The notes under the pieces are model-generated. The model was not told the origin of the DNA, ran no database searches, and saw only the letters and a program-made list of their open reading frames with translations. From Clostridium tertium (GTDB lineage Bacteria; Bacillota; Clostridia; Clostridiales; Clostridiaceae), in the NCBI RefSeq assembly GCF_017873245.1, contig NZ_JAGGJY010000017.1, forward strand, positions 1 through 64,000: a stretch of 64,000 nt of DNA, written 5' to 3'. How positions within the stretch are numbered: the first letter of the stretch is position 1; each line of letters starts with the position of its first letter. Position numbers and translations under genes: made by a program. Below are positions 53,484-60,848 of this stretch, piece after piece.

Positions 53484-54183
53484 TTTCTAATGCTAGCCTT
53501 TTTTCTAATTCTCTCTGTGCTTGAGGTTTTTTTAGATAAAAAGGAGAAGAATTTAATTCATCAGACACATTATCTAATAATAATTTTACCCCTAAATCTC
53601 CTAATGATGATGCTCTTATTATACTAAGATGATTAGGTGCAAAGTAGACATTAGGAAGATTAGTTGATAGATATTCCTTATGCTTAATTAATCCATCTCC
53701 AGTAAATATGACTTTTTCACCTTTTTCCTTTAAAACTTCTATTAATTCATCTAGATCAAGTGCTGAATAATCTGTTAATTTTTCCAAGTTACCATTATTA
53801 TTTTTATATAGACATGTATAAACGCTGTCTCTTAAAGCATCCATTATAGGACAAATGATACCATCAAAACTTATAAGAGAGTATGCAAGGGCATCTAAAC
53901 TTGAAATGCTAATATAGGGCTTGTTTGAACCAAAGCTTAACCCCTTAATTGTAGCCATACCTATTCTGAGTCCAGTAAATGATCCAGGACCTTTTGATAC
54001 TACAAATCCATCTATATCATCAATTGATAAATTAGAATCTTTTAATAACTTATCTACCATGTCCATTATTAAAGTAGAGTGTTCCATTTTATTATTTAAT
54101 GTATATTCTGCTATTAAGTTATTTTCATCTAAAAGAGCAGCTGTTGCTACTTTAGAGGCTGAATCTATACTTAAAATTCTCAT
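53467..54183 (-). CDS. tsaB: tRNA t6A37 synthesis protein TsaB
   Basis: A 238-residue ASKHA-fold protein, the scaffold that pairs with TsaD and TsaE to transfer threonylcarbamoyl to A37 of tRNAs. Typical segments are MRILSIDSASKVATAALLDE, KMEHSTLIMDMVDKLL and FVVSKGPGSFTGLRIGMATI. It starts 4 nt inside the tsaE end with RBS AAGGAG and overlaps rimI. The enzyme that makes the intermediate, TsaC, is encoded at 12.4 kb. Confidence 0.95.
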   Translation of the reverse strand: MRILSIDSASKVATAALLDENNLIAEYTLNNKMEHSTLIMDMVDKLLKDSNLSIDDIDGFVVSKGPGSFTGLRIGMATIKGLSFGSNKPYISISSLDALAYSLISFDGIICPIMDALRDSVYTCLYKNNNGNLEKLTDYSALDLDELIEVLKEKGEKVIFTGDGLIKHKEYLSTNLPNVYFAPNHLSIIRASSLGDLGVKLLLDNVSDELNSSPFYLKKPQAQRELEKRLALENENKL

Positions 54184-54641
54184 AAGACTAACTCCTTTAT
54201 ATAATTATATCTTTCTCCATATGGAGTAATAGAAATTTTTCTGAAGTTTTCACCTCTTGATAAGTCCTTTTCAATCAATATATGTAAGTAATCTTTAGGT
54301 AAAATTTCTTCTATGTAATTTGCCCATTCAATTATAGAAACACCATCAGAAAATATATAATCATCAAACCCTATTGTATAAATTTCATCAGGATCGCTAA
54401 CTCTATAAACATCGAAGTGGTATAACTTTAGTCTTCCTGAATCATATTCATTTACAATAGTAAATGTTGGACTAGTTATATGATCATCAATATCTAAACC
54501 TTTAGCTATTCCTTTAGTTATATGAGTTTTTCCTGTTCCTAAATCACCAGTTAAGCAGATTATATCGCCAGGGTTTATTAATTTACCTATAGAAAAACCT
54601 ATTTTTGTTGTTTCTTCTATATCATTAACATAAAAATGCAT
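54180..54641 (-). CDS. tsaE: tRNA t6A37 synthesis ATPase TsaE
   Basis: A 153-residue P-loop ATPase of the t6A complex: Walker A is LTGDLGTGKTHITKGIA and the acidic tail part includes GVSIIEWANYI. I set the start at ATG 54641, 7 nt after AAGGAG on the minus strand; the reading frame is open for 27 more codons upstream, but those encode an odd Phe-rich stretch and would give a protein longer than the family. It is the first gene of the tsaE-tsaB-rimI operon and overlaps tsaB by 4 nt. Confidence 0.95.
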   Translation of the reverse strand: MHFYVNDIEETTKIGFSIGKLINPGDIICLTGDLGTGKTHITKGIAKGLDIDDHITSPTFTIVNEYDSGRLKLYHFDVYRVSDPDEIYTIGFDDYIFSDGVSIIEWANYIEEILPKDYLHILIEKDLSRGENFRKISITPYGERYNYIKELVL

Positions 54642-55020
54642 AAGTAGACTCCTTTCTAAATATTCTATATTAATATATTCTATCCAAAATACGAAAAAAA
54701 AGAAAGGTAAAATAATATACATAATATGGAATTGTAGGTGAGTATATAGTAAAATATTAATATAATTGGAATTGTAATTAAGATGTAATAGAATTGTAAT
54801 TTTTATTTATCAGTGATAAGATATTATGAAAGTATATAAGTTGTAATAAAGATTTGATTTTAAAAAACTATAAATATATTGACGGAAGTTAAATAAAGTT
54901 AGAATTTTAGCAACGTATATAAAAAATTAAATAATATATGATTTGATTTTGATATTTTAAGGAAATAGATATATCAATTGAAACATATATATAATTATTT
55001 ATTTCCTGGAGGAAAGGTTT
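54642..55020. other. 379-bp intergenic region between tsaE and the ZnuA-like gene
   Basis: No gene is seen. It is AT-rich with three copies of a G-AATTGTA motif (about 54726-54800). Near the ZnuA-like start, TTTCC (55002-55006) can pair with GGAAA (55011-55015) around the GGAGG ribosome binding site, while AGGAAATA (54960-54967) can instead pair with TATTTCCT (55000-55007). A weak promoter candidate TTGACG lies at 54879-54884. Confidence 0.45.
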
Positions 55021-55899
55021 ATGAAGAAGTTAACATATGCTTTAGTTATTTTTACTTCTATTTTATTTTTGGGACTGACATTTTCCTATAATCCATTAAT
55101 GGCTAACCCTACTGATGAATTTGATGAGGAAAAGGAGACTTTTTTAAATATATTAACAGTTAACAAAGAGCAATATAAGATGACTAAAGCATTAGTTGGA
55201 AATAAACATAACGTTGAATATTTGTTTAGTAATGAAAGTGATATGGAATCTTTTGAGGTTAGTGATAATGTTAAAAGTAACATATTAAATATGGATTTAT
55301 TTATATATAATGGATTAGGATATGAAACTTGGATAAGTGATGTAATAGATAGTGCAAAAAATTCAAGTATAGGTATTATAAATATGAGTAGAGGTATAAG
55401 ATCAATTACTAGAGAGTTATCTGATGAAAATAAAGAAAATCCTTATTATTTATTAGGATTTAATGAGTACAAGATTGCTTTATATAATATAAAGACCGTA
55501 TTACAAGAAAGAGATATTATTAATAGAAATTATTATGAAGAAAATTATAATACTATTATTCAGGACTTAGATGAATTTTTAACTAATTCAAAGGAAGAAT
55601 TAAAAAAACATAAGGATTATTTAATTGTTACAGATAGTGATAAGTTTGATTATTTATTTAAGGATCTTGGAATCCAAGTAAAAAAGATAAAGAATAATGA
55701 AGAGATTAAAAATATTGCTAATGAAAATAAGAATTCTAAGATTATATTTATTCATGATAATAAATTAGGAAACTTAGACGATTTAAAAAATAAAATTGCA
55801 ATAAGTTGTGATTATATAGAATTGAATACTGAAGGTGACAATAATATACTAAAAGATAATGTTACTAAGATAATTGATGGTATAAAAAATAAAAACTAA
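55021..55899 (+). CDS. ZnuA-like metal-binding protein with lost ligands
   Basis: A 292-residue exported protein. The N-terminus is a signal peptide (about 1-28) without a lipobox cysteine. The rest follows the TroA/ZnuA fold: ILTVNKEQYKMTKALVGNKH at the start of lobe one, MDLFIYNGLGYETWISDVID (cluster typical of ZnuA), then NPYYLLGFNEYKIALYNIK in the place of the DPHxWLDP motif, whose histidine ligand is absent. I therefore doubt that it binds zinc or manganese in the normal way. No ABC permease or ATPase gene is near. It may be a scavenger, a sensor partner or a wall protein. Strong RBS GGAGG. The call of the fold is from pattern, not alignment. Confidence 0.72.
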   Translation: MKKLTYALVIFTSILFLGLTFSYNPLMANPTDEFDEEKETFLNILTVNKEQYKMTKALVGNKHNVEYLFSNESDMESFEVSDNVKSNILNMDLFIYNGLGYETWISDVIDSAKNSSIGIINMSRGIRSITRELSDENKENPYYLLGFNEYKIALYNIKTVLQERDIINRNYYEENYNTIIQDLDEFLTNSKEELKKHKDYLIVTDSDKFDYLFKDLGIQVKKIKNNEEIKNIANENKNSKIIFIHDNKLGNLDDLKNKIAISCDYIELNTEGDNNILKDNVTKIIDGIKNKN

Positions 55900-55908
55900 C
55901 ATTAATGG

Positions 55909-55937
55909 TTGATTTTTATGTATACATAAGATATAAT
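55909..55937 (+). promoter_or_regulatory. Promoter of tRNA-Trp copy 1
   Basis: TTGATT at 55909-55914 and TATAAT at 55932-55937 with 17-nt spacing, 14 nt before the tRNA. Confidence 0.75.
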
Positions 55938-55951
55938 AATTATTGTTGCAA

Positions 55952-56027
55952 AGGGGTATAGCTCAATTGGTAGAGTAGCGGTCTCCAAAACCGTTGGTTG
56001 TGGGTTCGATTCCTACTGCCCCTGCCA
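55952..56027 (+). tRNA. tRNA-Trp (CCA), copy 1
   Basis: 76 nt with encoded CCA. Acceptor AGGGGTA pairs with TGCCCCT; the anticodon loop CTCCAAA gives CCA; the T-loop is TTCGATT. Identical to copy 2. Confidence 0.98.
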
Positions 56028-56060
56028 AATAAATCGATAATGATAATTATCGATTTATTT
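56027..56060 (+). terminator. Terminator of tRNA-Trp copy 1
   Basis: A 15-bp stem (56027-56041 with 56046-56060) and 4-nt loop beginning at the last base of the tRNA, followed by TTTT. Confidence 0.9.
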
Positions 56061-56190
56061 TTTTGTAAAAGAAGATTTATTATTATAAATTTAAAAATAT
56101 AAGTAAATAAGAATGATATTTTTTAAAATAAAAAATAATTAATAATCTAAATAATATATTGAATAATTGAAAGTTAAGTAAATTATTTTA

Positions 56191-56220
56191 TTGACAAGTG
56201 TTAAAATGTCATGATAGAAT
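56191..56220 (+). promoter_or_regulatory. Promoter of tRNA-Trp copy 2
   Basis: A perfect TTGACA at 56191-56196 and TAGAAT at 56215-56220, 18-nt spacing, 12 nt before the tRNA. Confidence 0.78.
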
Positions 56221-56232
56221 AAGTTTTGTTGA

Positions 56233-56308
56233 AGGGGTATAGCTCAATTGGTAGAGTAGCGGTCTCCAAAACCGTTGGTTGTGGGTTCGATTCCTACTGC
56301 CCCTGCCA
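56233..56308 (+). tRNA. tRNA-Trp (CCA), copy 2
   Basis: Same 76-nt sequence as copy 1. The promoters and terminators of the two units differ, so only the tRNA part is conserved as a repeat. Confidence 0.98.
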
Positions 56309-56341
56309 AATAAGAGAGTGTAGATATTACACTCTCTTATT
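56309..56341 (+). terminator. Terminator of tRNA-Trp copy 2
   Basis: A perfect 14-bp stem (56309-56322 with 56328-56341) with a 5-nt loop directly after the CCA end. Confidence 0.9.
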
Positions 56342-56464
56342 TATTTTGTGAAAAATTACAAGTAACTACATTAATGTACTATAAATTTATATAAATAGAT
56401 GATAAATCTGATATAATATAGTTACTTAATTGTAAGAATTTTTAAACTTTTACGAGGGGTTAAG

Positions 56465-59400
56465 ATGAGAAAAAAGCTATATAAAGTTATATTTATGATT
56501 ATAGTAAGTATTATTTTTATAATAAATATGAGCGTAAATAATGCATTTGCGATAACAAATGATGATAAAAATATAAATTTTAAAAGAATAACAGTAGAAG
56601 ATGGATTATCACAAACATCAGTAGAGTATTTATTTCAAGATAGTAAAGGATATATGTGGATTGGAACAATAGATGGATTAAATAGATACAATGGAAGTAG
56701 ATTTGAAGTATTTAGATATAGTAAAGATAAGCCTAATAGTATAAGTGGTAATTATATTTCTGCAATAACTGAAGATGATGAAGGAAACATATGGGTTGGT
56801 ACATCTAGAGGATTAAATAGAATAAATACACATACAAGTGAAATAACAACATATTTACCAGGAATAAATGGATGTAATTTATCCAATTACAATATAACAG
56901 AAATATTAATAGATTCAAAAGGCGATATATATATAGCTACAGAAGACGGATTAAATTTATATAATGAAGAAGATGATAATTTTATAAGATTATATAATTC
57001 AGGGGATAAAAAAAATTCATTAAGCAGTCAATTTGTATATTCTATTGTGGAAGATAATTATGGTAACTATTGGATTGGAACTGATAATGGTTTAAATAAA
57101 ATAGAAAATAATTCACAGAAAATAATTAAATATTATTCTGATGGAGGAGATAACTCTATTAATGATAACTTCATATTTAAGCTATATGCTGATAATTTAG
57201 ATAATCTCTGGATTGGTACATATAATGGAGGATTGAATAAACTTGACTTAAAAACTAATAAAATAGAAAAGTTTGAAAATGATCCTAATGACGACACTTC
57301 CATAGCAGGAAATTTTATAAGATACATATTAAGAGATAGTAGAAATGAGTTATGGATTGCAACTAATAATGGATTAAGCAGATTGAATGAAGAAGAAAAT
57401 AAATTTATTAACTATAAATCTAAAATATATGACCCACAAAGTATAGTTAGTAATAATGTATTAAGTTTATTTGAAGATAAATCAGGAGCAATTTGGGTTG
57501 GAACTTATGATGGGATAAGTTTATTTAACCCTCAAAATTCATTTAAGAATTATAAAAATGATCCTTTCAATACGAATTCATTAAGTGAAAATATGATGGC
57601 TGGAATATATGAAGATGATGAAGGCCTTTTATGGGTTGGAACAGTGAATGAAGGATTAAATTTAATAGATAGAAAAAGCGGAAATATAACTAAATTCAAA
57701 AGCTCAGATGATGAAGATTCTTTAAGCAATAACCATATAAGAGATATAGTTGGAATACAAAATGAAATTTGGATAGCAACAGAATTTGGATTAAATAAGT
57801 ATGATAAATTAACAAAAAAATTTACTAGATATTATAATGAAGATAATAAAAATAGTTTATTATACAATGATGTTAGAACATTATATATTGATAATGAAGG
57901 TATTTTATGGATAGGAACTAGGGATGGATTATGTACCTTTGATAGAAAAAATACATTTAAATCATATGAGGACATTTTTATTAAAAATGGAATAACTGAA
58001 AATGTGTTTTCGGATATAATTCAAGATAAGGATGGAATTATATGGATAGCTTCGGCGTTAGATGGTGGATTAATTAGATTAAATAAAAATACAAATGAGA
58101 TAAAAAGCTATAGAAATAATGAAGAAGATAGATATAGTATAAGCTTTAATGCATTAAAAACTATAGCAATAGATAGTAAAAATAATATTTGGATAGGAAG
58201 CCAATTCGGGTTAAATAAATTCGATAGAAGTACTGAAAAGTTTCATAGGTATACAGAAGATTCAGGTTTATCAAATAATTTTATATATGGTATTTTAATT
58301 GATAATGATGATAATCCATGGATGAGTACAAATTATGGAATATCAAAATTTGATATAAAAAATGATAAATTTGTTGATTATAATGTTACAGATGGACTGC
58401 AAAGCAATGAGTTTAATGGTTATTCATATTTTAAAAGTAAGAGTGGAGAAATGTTTTTTGGGGGAATTAATGGGCTTACTTATTTTTATCCAAACCAATT
58501 AGAAGAAAAAAAGTTTTCTCCTAATGTAGTGATTGATAGTATATATAGTGGAGAAAAAGAAATTTTAGATATATCCAATATAAAAATTGGTTATAAAAAT
58601 AGTAATATACAATTTAATTTTTTTATGCCTGATTATAGAAATGTAAGCAAAATTCAATATGCATATAAATTAGATGGATTAGATGAAAATTGGATTTTTT
58701 CTGATGATAGAAATTATGTAAGTTATACAAATTTGGAGTCAGGAGTATATAAATTTCAAGTAGTTGCAAGAAACTCAAGTGGCGATTGGAGTAAAGTTAC
58801 TACAGTATCCTTTAAGGTTGGAATGAAACCTTGGCAAACACCATTAGCTTATGTAATGTATGCTTTAATAGTTTCTTTAGTGCTTTACATAATATGGAAT
58901 AGGGTTAAAATATTAGATAGCTTAGTTGAACAAAGAACTCATGAGTTAAATAGTAAGCTTAAAGAAAATAAAGAGTTATATGATAAGCTAATAAAAAATG
59001 AAAAATACAAGAATAATTATTTTGTTAATTTATCTCATGAACTTAGAACTCCACTGAATGTTATTATATCGACTCAGCAATTAATAACTAAATTAAATGA
59101 AGAAGATAAGGATATACCTAAAGAAAAAATTTTATATTATATGAGTACTTTGAGAAGGAATTCTGATAGATTATTGAAGCTAATAAATAATATTATAGAT
59201 ACATCGAAAATTGAGTCCGGATCATATAAATTAATAATAGAAAAACATGATATTGTTTATTTAGTAGAGGAAATTGTTTTATCTATGAAGGATTTTATCG
59301 AAGCAAATGGGATAGAACTAGTAATTGATCCAGATGTAGAAGAGAAAATAATAGAATGTGATGGTAGTGAAATAGAAAAGTGTATTGTAAATCTAGTTGG

Positions 59401-59704
59401 AAATGCAGTTAAGTTTACACCAAGGGGTGGAAAAATAGAAGTAAGAATAGTAGATTTAAACAATAAGGTAAAAATATCAGTTAAAGATTCTGGAATTGGA
59501 ATAGAAAAAAAATATCATGACGCTATATTTGATAGATTTGGGCAAGCATATAATGATGTATCAGAAGAGCACGGAGGAAGTGGTCTAGGATTAACAGTAA
59601 CAAAGCAGCTGGTTACATTACATAATGGGAGAATATTTGTTAAAAGTGAACCTGGGCATGGTAGTGAATTTGTAATAATATTGCCAGTTAAATATACTAT
59701 GTAA
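56465..59704 (+). CDS. Two-component propeller sensor histidine kinase
   Basis: A 1079-residue membrane sensor. A signal/anchor segment (about 7-29) is followed by some fourteen Reg_prop blades of the type WIGT..GLN (about 45-690), enough for two seven-bladed propellers, then a Y_Y_Y domain (to about 780), one membrane span (about 790-812), a HisKA helix with H858 in NLSHELRTPLNVI, and the HATPase with LVGNAVKFTPRGG, KDSGIGIEK and GGSGLGLTVTK. The outside part should sense a carbohydrate-like ligand, as in hybrid sensors of gut bacteria. Unlike those hybrids it has no receiver or AraC domain, and no response regulator gene is near. The following genes are a PTS operon. RBS GAGGGG. Confidence 0.93.
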   Translation: MRKKLYKVIFMIIVSIIFIINMSVNNAFAITNDDKNINFKRITVEDGLSQTSVEYLFQDSKGYMWIGTIDGLNRYNGSRFEVFRYSKDKPNSISGNYISAITEDDEGNIWVGTSRGLNRINTHTSEITTYLPGINGCNLSNYNITEILIDSKGDIYIATEDGLNLYNEEDDNFIRLYNSGDKKNSLSSQFVYSIVEDNYGNYWIGTDNGLNKIENNSQKIIKYYSDGGDNSINDNFIFKLYADNLDNLWIGTYNGGLNKLDLKTNKIEKFENDPNDDTSIAGNFIRYILRDSRNELWIATNNGLSRLNEEENKFINYKSKIYDPQSIVSNNVLSLFEDKSGAIWVGTYDGISLFNPQNSFKNYKNDPFNTNSLSENMMAGIYEDDEGLLWVGTVNEGLNLIDRKSGNITKFKSSDDEDSLSNNHIRDIVGIQNEIWIATEFGLNKYDKLTKKFTRYYNEDNKNSLLYNDVRTLYIDNEGILWIGTRDGLCTFDRKNTFKSYEDIFIKNGITENVFSDIIQDKDGIIWIASALDGGLIRLNKNTNEIKSYRNNEEDRYSISFNALKTIAIDSKNNIWIGSQFGLNKFDRSTEKFHRYTEDSGLSNNFIYGILIDNDDNPWMSTNYGISKFDIKNDKFVDYNVTDGLQSNEFNGYSYFKSKSGEMFFGGINGLTYFYPNQLEEKKFSPNVVIDSIYSGEKEILDISNIKIGYKNSNIQFNFFMPDYRNVSKIQYAYKLDGLDENWIFSDDRNYVSYTNLESGVYKFQVVARNSSGDWSKVTTVSFKVGMKPWQTPLAYVMYALIVSLVLYIIWNRVKILDSLVEQRTHELNSKLKENKELYDKLIKNEKYKNNYFVNLSHELRTPLNVIISTQQLITKLNEEDKDIPKEKILYYMSTLRRNSDRLLKLINNIIDTSKIESGSYKLIIEKHDIVYLVEEIVLSMKDFIEANGIELVIDPDVEEKIIECDGSEIEKCIVNLVGNAVKFTPRGGKIEVRIVDLNNKVKISVKDSGIGIEKKYHDAIFDRFGQAYNDVSEEHGGSGLGLTVTKQLVTLHNGRIFVKSEPGHGSEFVIILPVKYTM

Positions 59705-59778
59705 AATACAGTAATTTATATATAAAAGATTGAATAAATTATATATGAATAAGTCCGTATAACTCTAATAATATGCGC

Positions 59779-59807
59779 TTGACAGTAGTTGTTTACAATG
59801 ATATTAT
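59779..59807 (+). promoter_or_regulatory. Promoter of the glcT-ptsG operon
   Basis: A perfect TTGACA at 59779-59784 and TATTAT at 59802-59807, 17-nt spacing, about 15 nt before the antiterminator target. Confidence 0.75.
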
Positions 59808-59826
59808 ATTAAATAAATAAGTATGT

Positions 59827-59890
59827 GGATTGTAACTGCAAAGCAGGCAATACCTAAATTAAGATAAAACATTATCTTAATTTAGGTATT
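59827..59890 (+). promoter_or_regulatory. BglG/LicT-type antiterminator target (RAT) overlapping a terminator
   Basis: The RAT runs from 59827 to 59854 (GGATTGTAACTGCAAAGCAG then GCAATACC), matching the known pattern bound by CAT domains. It shares its last bases with a perfect 19-bp terminator stem (59849-59867 with 59872-59890, 4-nt loop), followed by a T-rich run. Bound antiterminator would block the terminator. The element precedes the antiterminator gene itself, so the operon is autoregulated. Confidence 0.93.
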
Positions 59891-59923
59891 TTATTTTCCA
59901 AGCGTTAGGAGAATGAAGGTAAT

Positions 59924-60772
59924 ATGATTGTAGAAAAAATATTAAACAATAATGTTGTTGTTTCAATAGATCCAAAGACTAAAAAAGAAGTTATTCTTAT
60001 GGGACCTGGAATCGCCTTCAAGAGGAAAGTAGGGCAAGAAATAGAAGAAGATAAGATAGAAAAAATATTTGTAGTAGATGATAAGCGAATGGGTAATAAA
60101 CTTAAAAAGCTTATAAATCAAATACCTGATGGGATATTTGAATTATCGCATGAGATTATATCCTATGCAGATAAACAATTAAATAGAAAATTAGATAAAC
60201 AAATATATATTTCTCTATCTGATCACATTGCTTTTGCAATTAAGAGATATAAAAATAAGGTGAAAATTAGAAATGACTTATTAGATGAAATAAGAAGAAT
60301 ACATAAAGAAGAATATAAAATAGCACTGTGGGCTGTAGATTATATAAATAATAGATTAAAAATAGATTTACCTGAGGACGAAGCTGGGTTTATTGCGCTA
60401 CATCTTGTTAATGCAAGTTATCAAGAAACAGCAAAAGAATCAGTACTTGCAACTAACATAATTAAAGGTGTTTTAAATATAGTTAGGTATTACTACTCAG
60501 TTGAATTTAATGAAGAGGATTTAAATTATGATAGATTATTAACTCATCTTAAATATTTTGCAAAGAGAGTAATAACTAACAATCAAAATGATGATAATAG
60601 TAGTGAATTTTTAGAAATAGCATCAAGAAGTTATCCAGAAGCTTATGATTGTGCTAAAAAGATACAACAATATATAGAAAGTAATTATGATTATAAAGTA
60701 AATGAAGATGAAATAGTATATTTAACTATGCATATACACAGGGTCATCTCTGTATTAAGAAGTAATCATTAG
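59924..60772 (+). CDS. glcT: BglG/GlcT-family transcription antiterminator
   Basis: A 282-residue RNA-binding regulator. The CAT domain (about 1-56, MIVEKILNNNVVVSIDPKTK, GPGIAFKRKVGQ) binds the RAT in its own leader. PRD1 (about 65-170) and PRD2 (about 175-282) carry the phosphorylatable histidines in FELSHEII, SLSDHIAF, LLTHLKYF and LTMHIHRV. When sugar flows through the PTS, dephosphorylation of PRD1 lets it bind RNA and read through. The gene lies 76 nt before the glucose-type EII gene, so I name it GlcT; LicT is the alternative. Confidence 0.9.
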   Translation: MIVEKILNNNVVVSIDPKTKKEVILMGPGIAFKRKVGQEIEEDKIEKIFVVDDKRMGNKLKKLINQIPDGIFELSHEIISYADKQLNRKLDKQIYISLSDHIAFAIKRYKNKVKIRNDLLDEIRRIHKEEYKIALWAVDYINNRLKIDLPEDEAGFIALHLVNASYQETAKESVLATNIIKGVLNIVRYYYSVEFNEEDLNYDRLLTHLKYFAKRVITNNQNDDNSSEFLEIASRSYPEAYDCAKKIQQYIESNYDYKVNEDEIVYLTMHIHRVISVLRSNH

Positions 60773-60782
60773 TATGTTTATT

Positions 60783-60817
60783 AAGACTTAAGCCGAAGAA
60801 TTTAGTGCTTAAGTCTT
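60783..60817 (+). terminator. Hairpin between glcT and ptsG
   Basis: A perfect 11-bp stem (60783-60793 with 60807-60817) with a 13-nt loop and no T-run. It probably acts as a partial terminator or processing site that changes the ratio of the two products; it is not a second RAT. Confidence 0.5.
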
Positions 60818-60848
60818 TGCTTTAATATGAGATTAATTAGGAGGGAAA

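Noticed and set aside
56035-56053. GATAATGATAATTATC resembling a Fur box
   Set aside because: It is the stem and loop of the tRNA-Trp terminator; no iron gene follows.
60783-60817. A second antiterminator target before ptsG
   Set aside because: The hairpin lacks the RAT core sequence and a T-run; only the leader at 59827-59890 matches.
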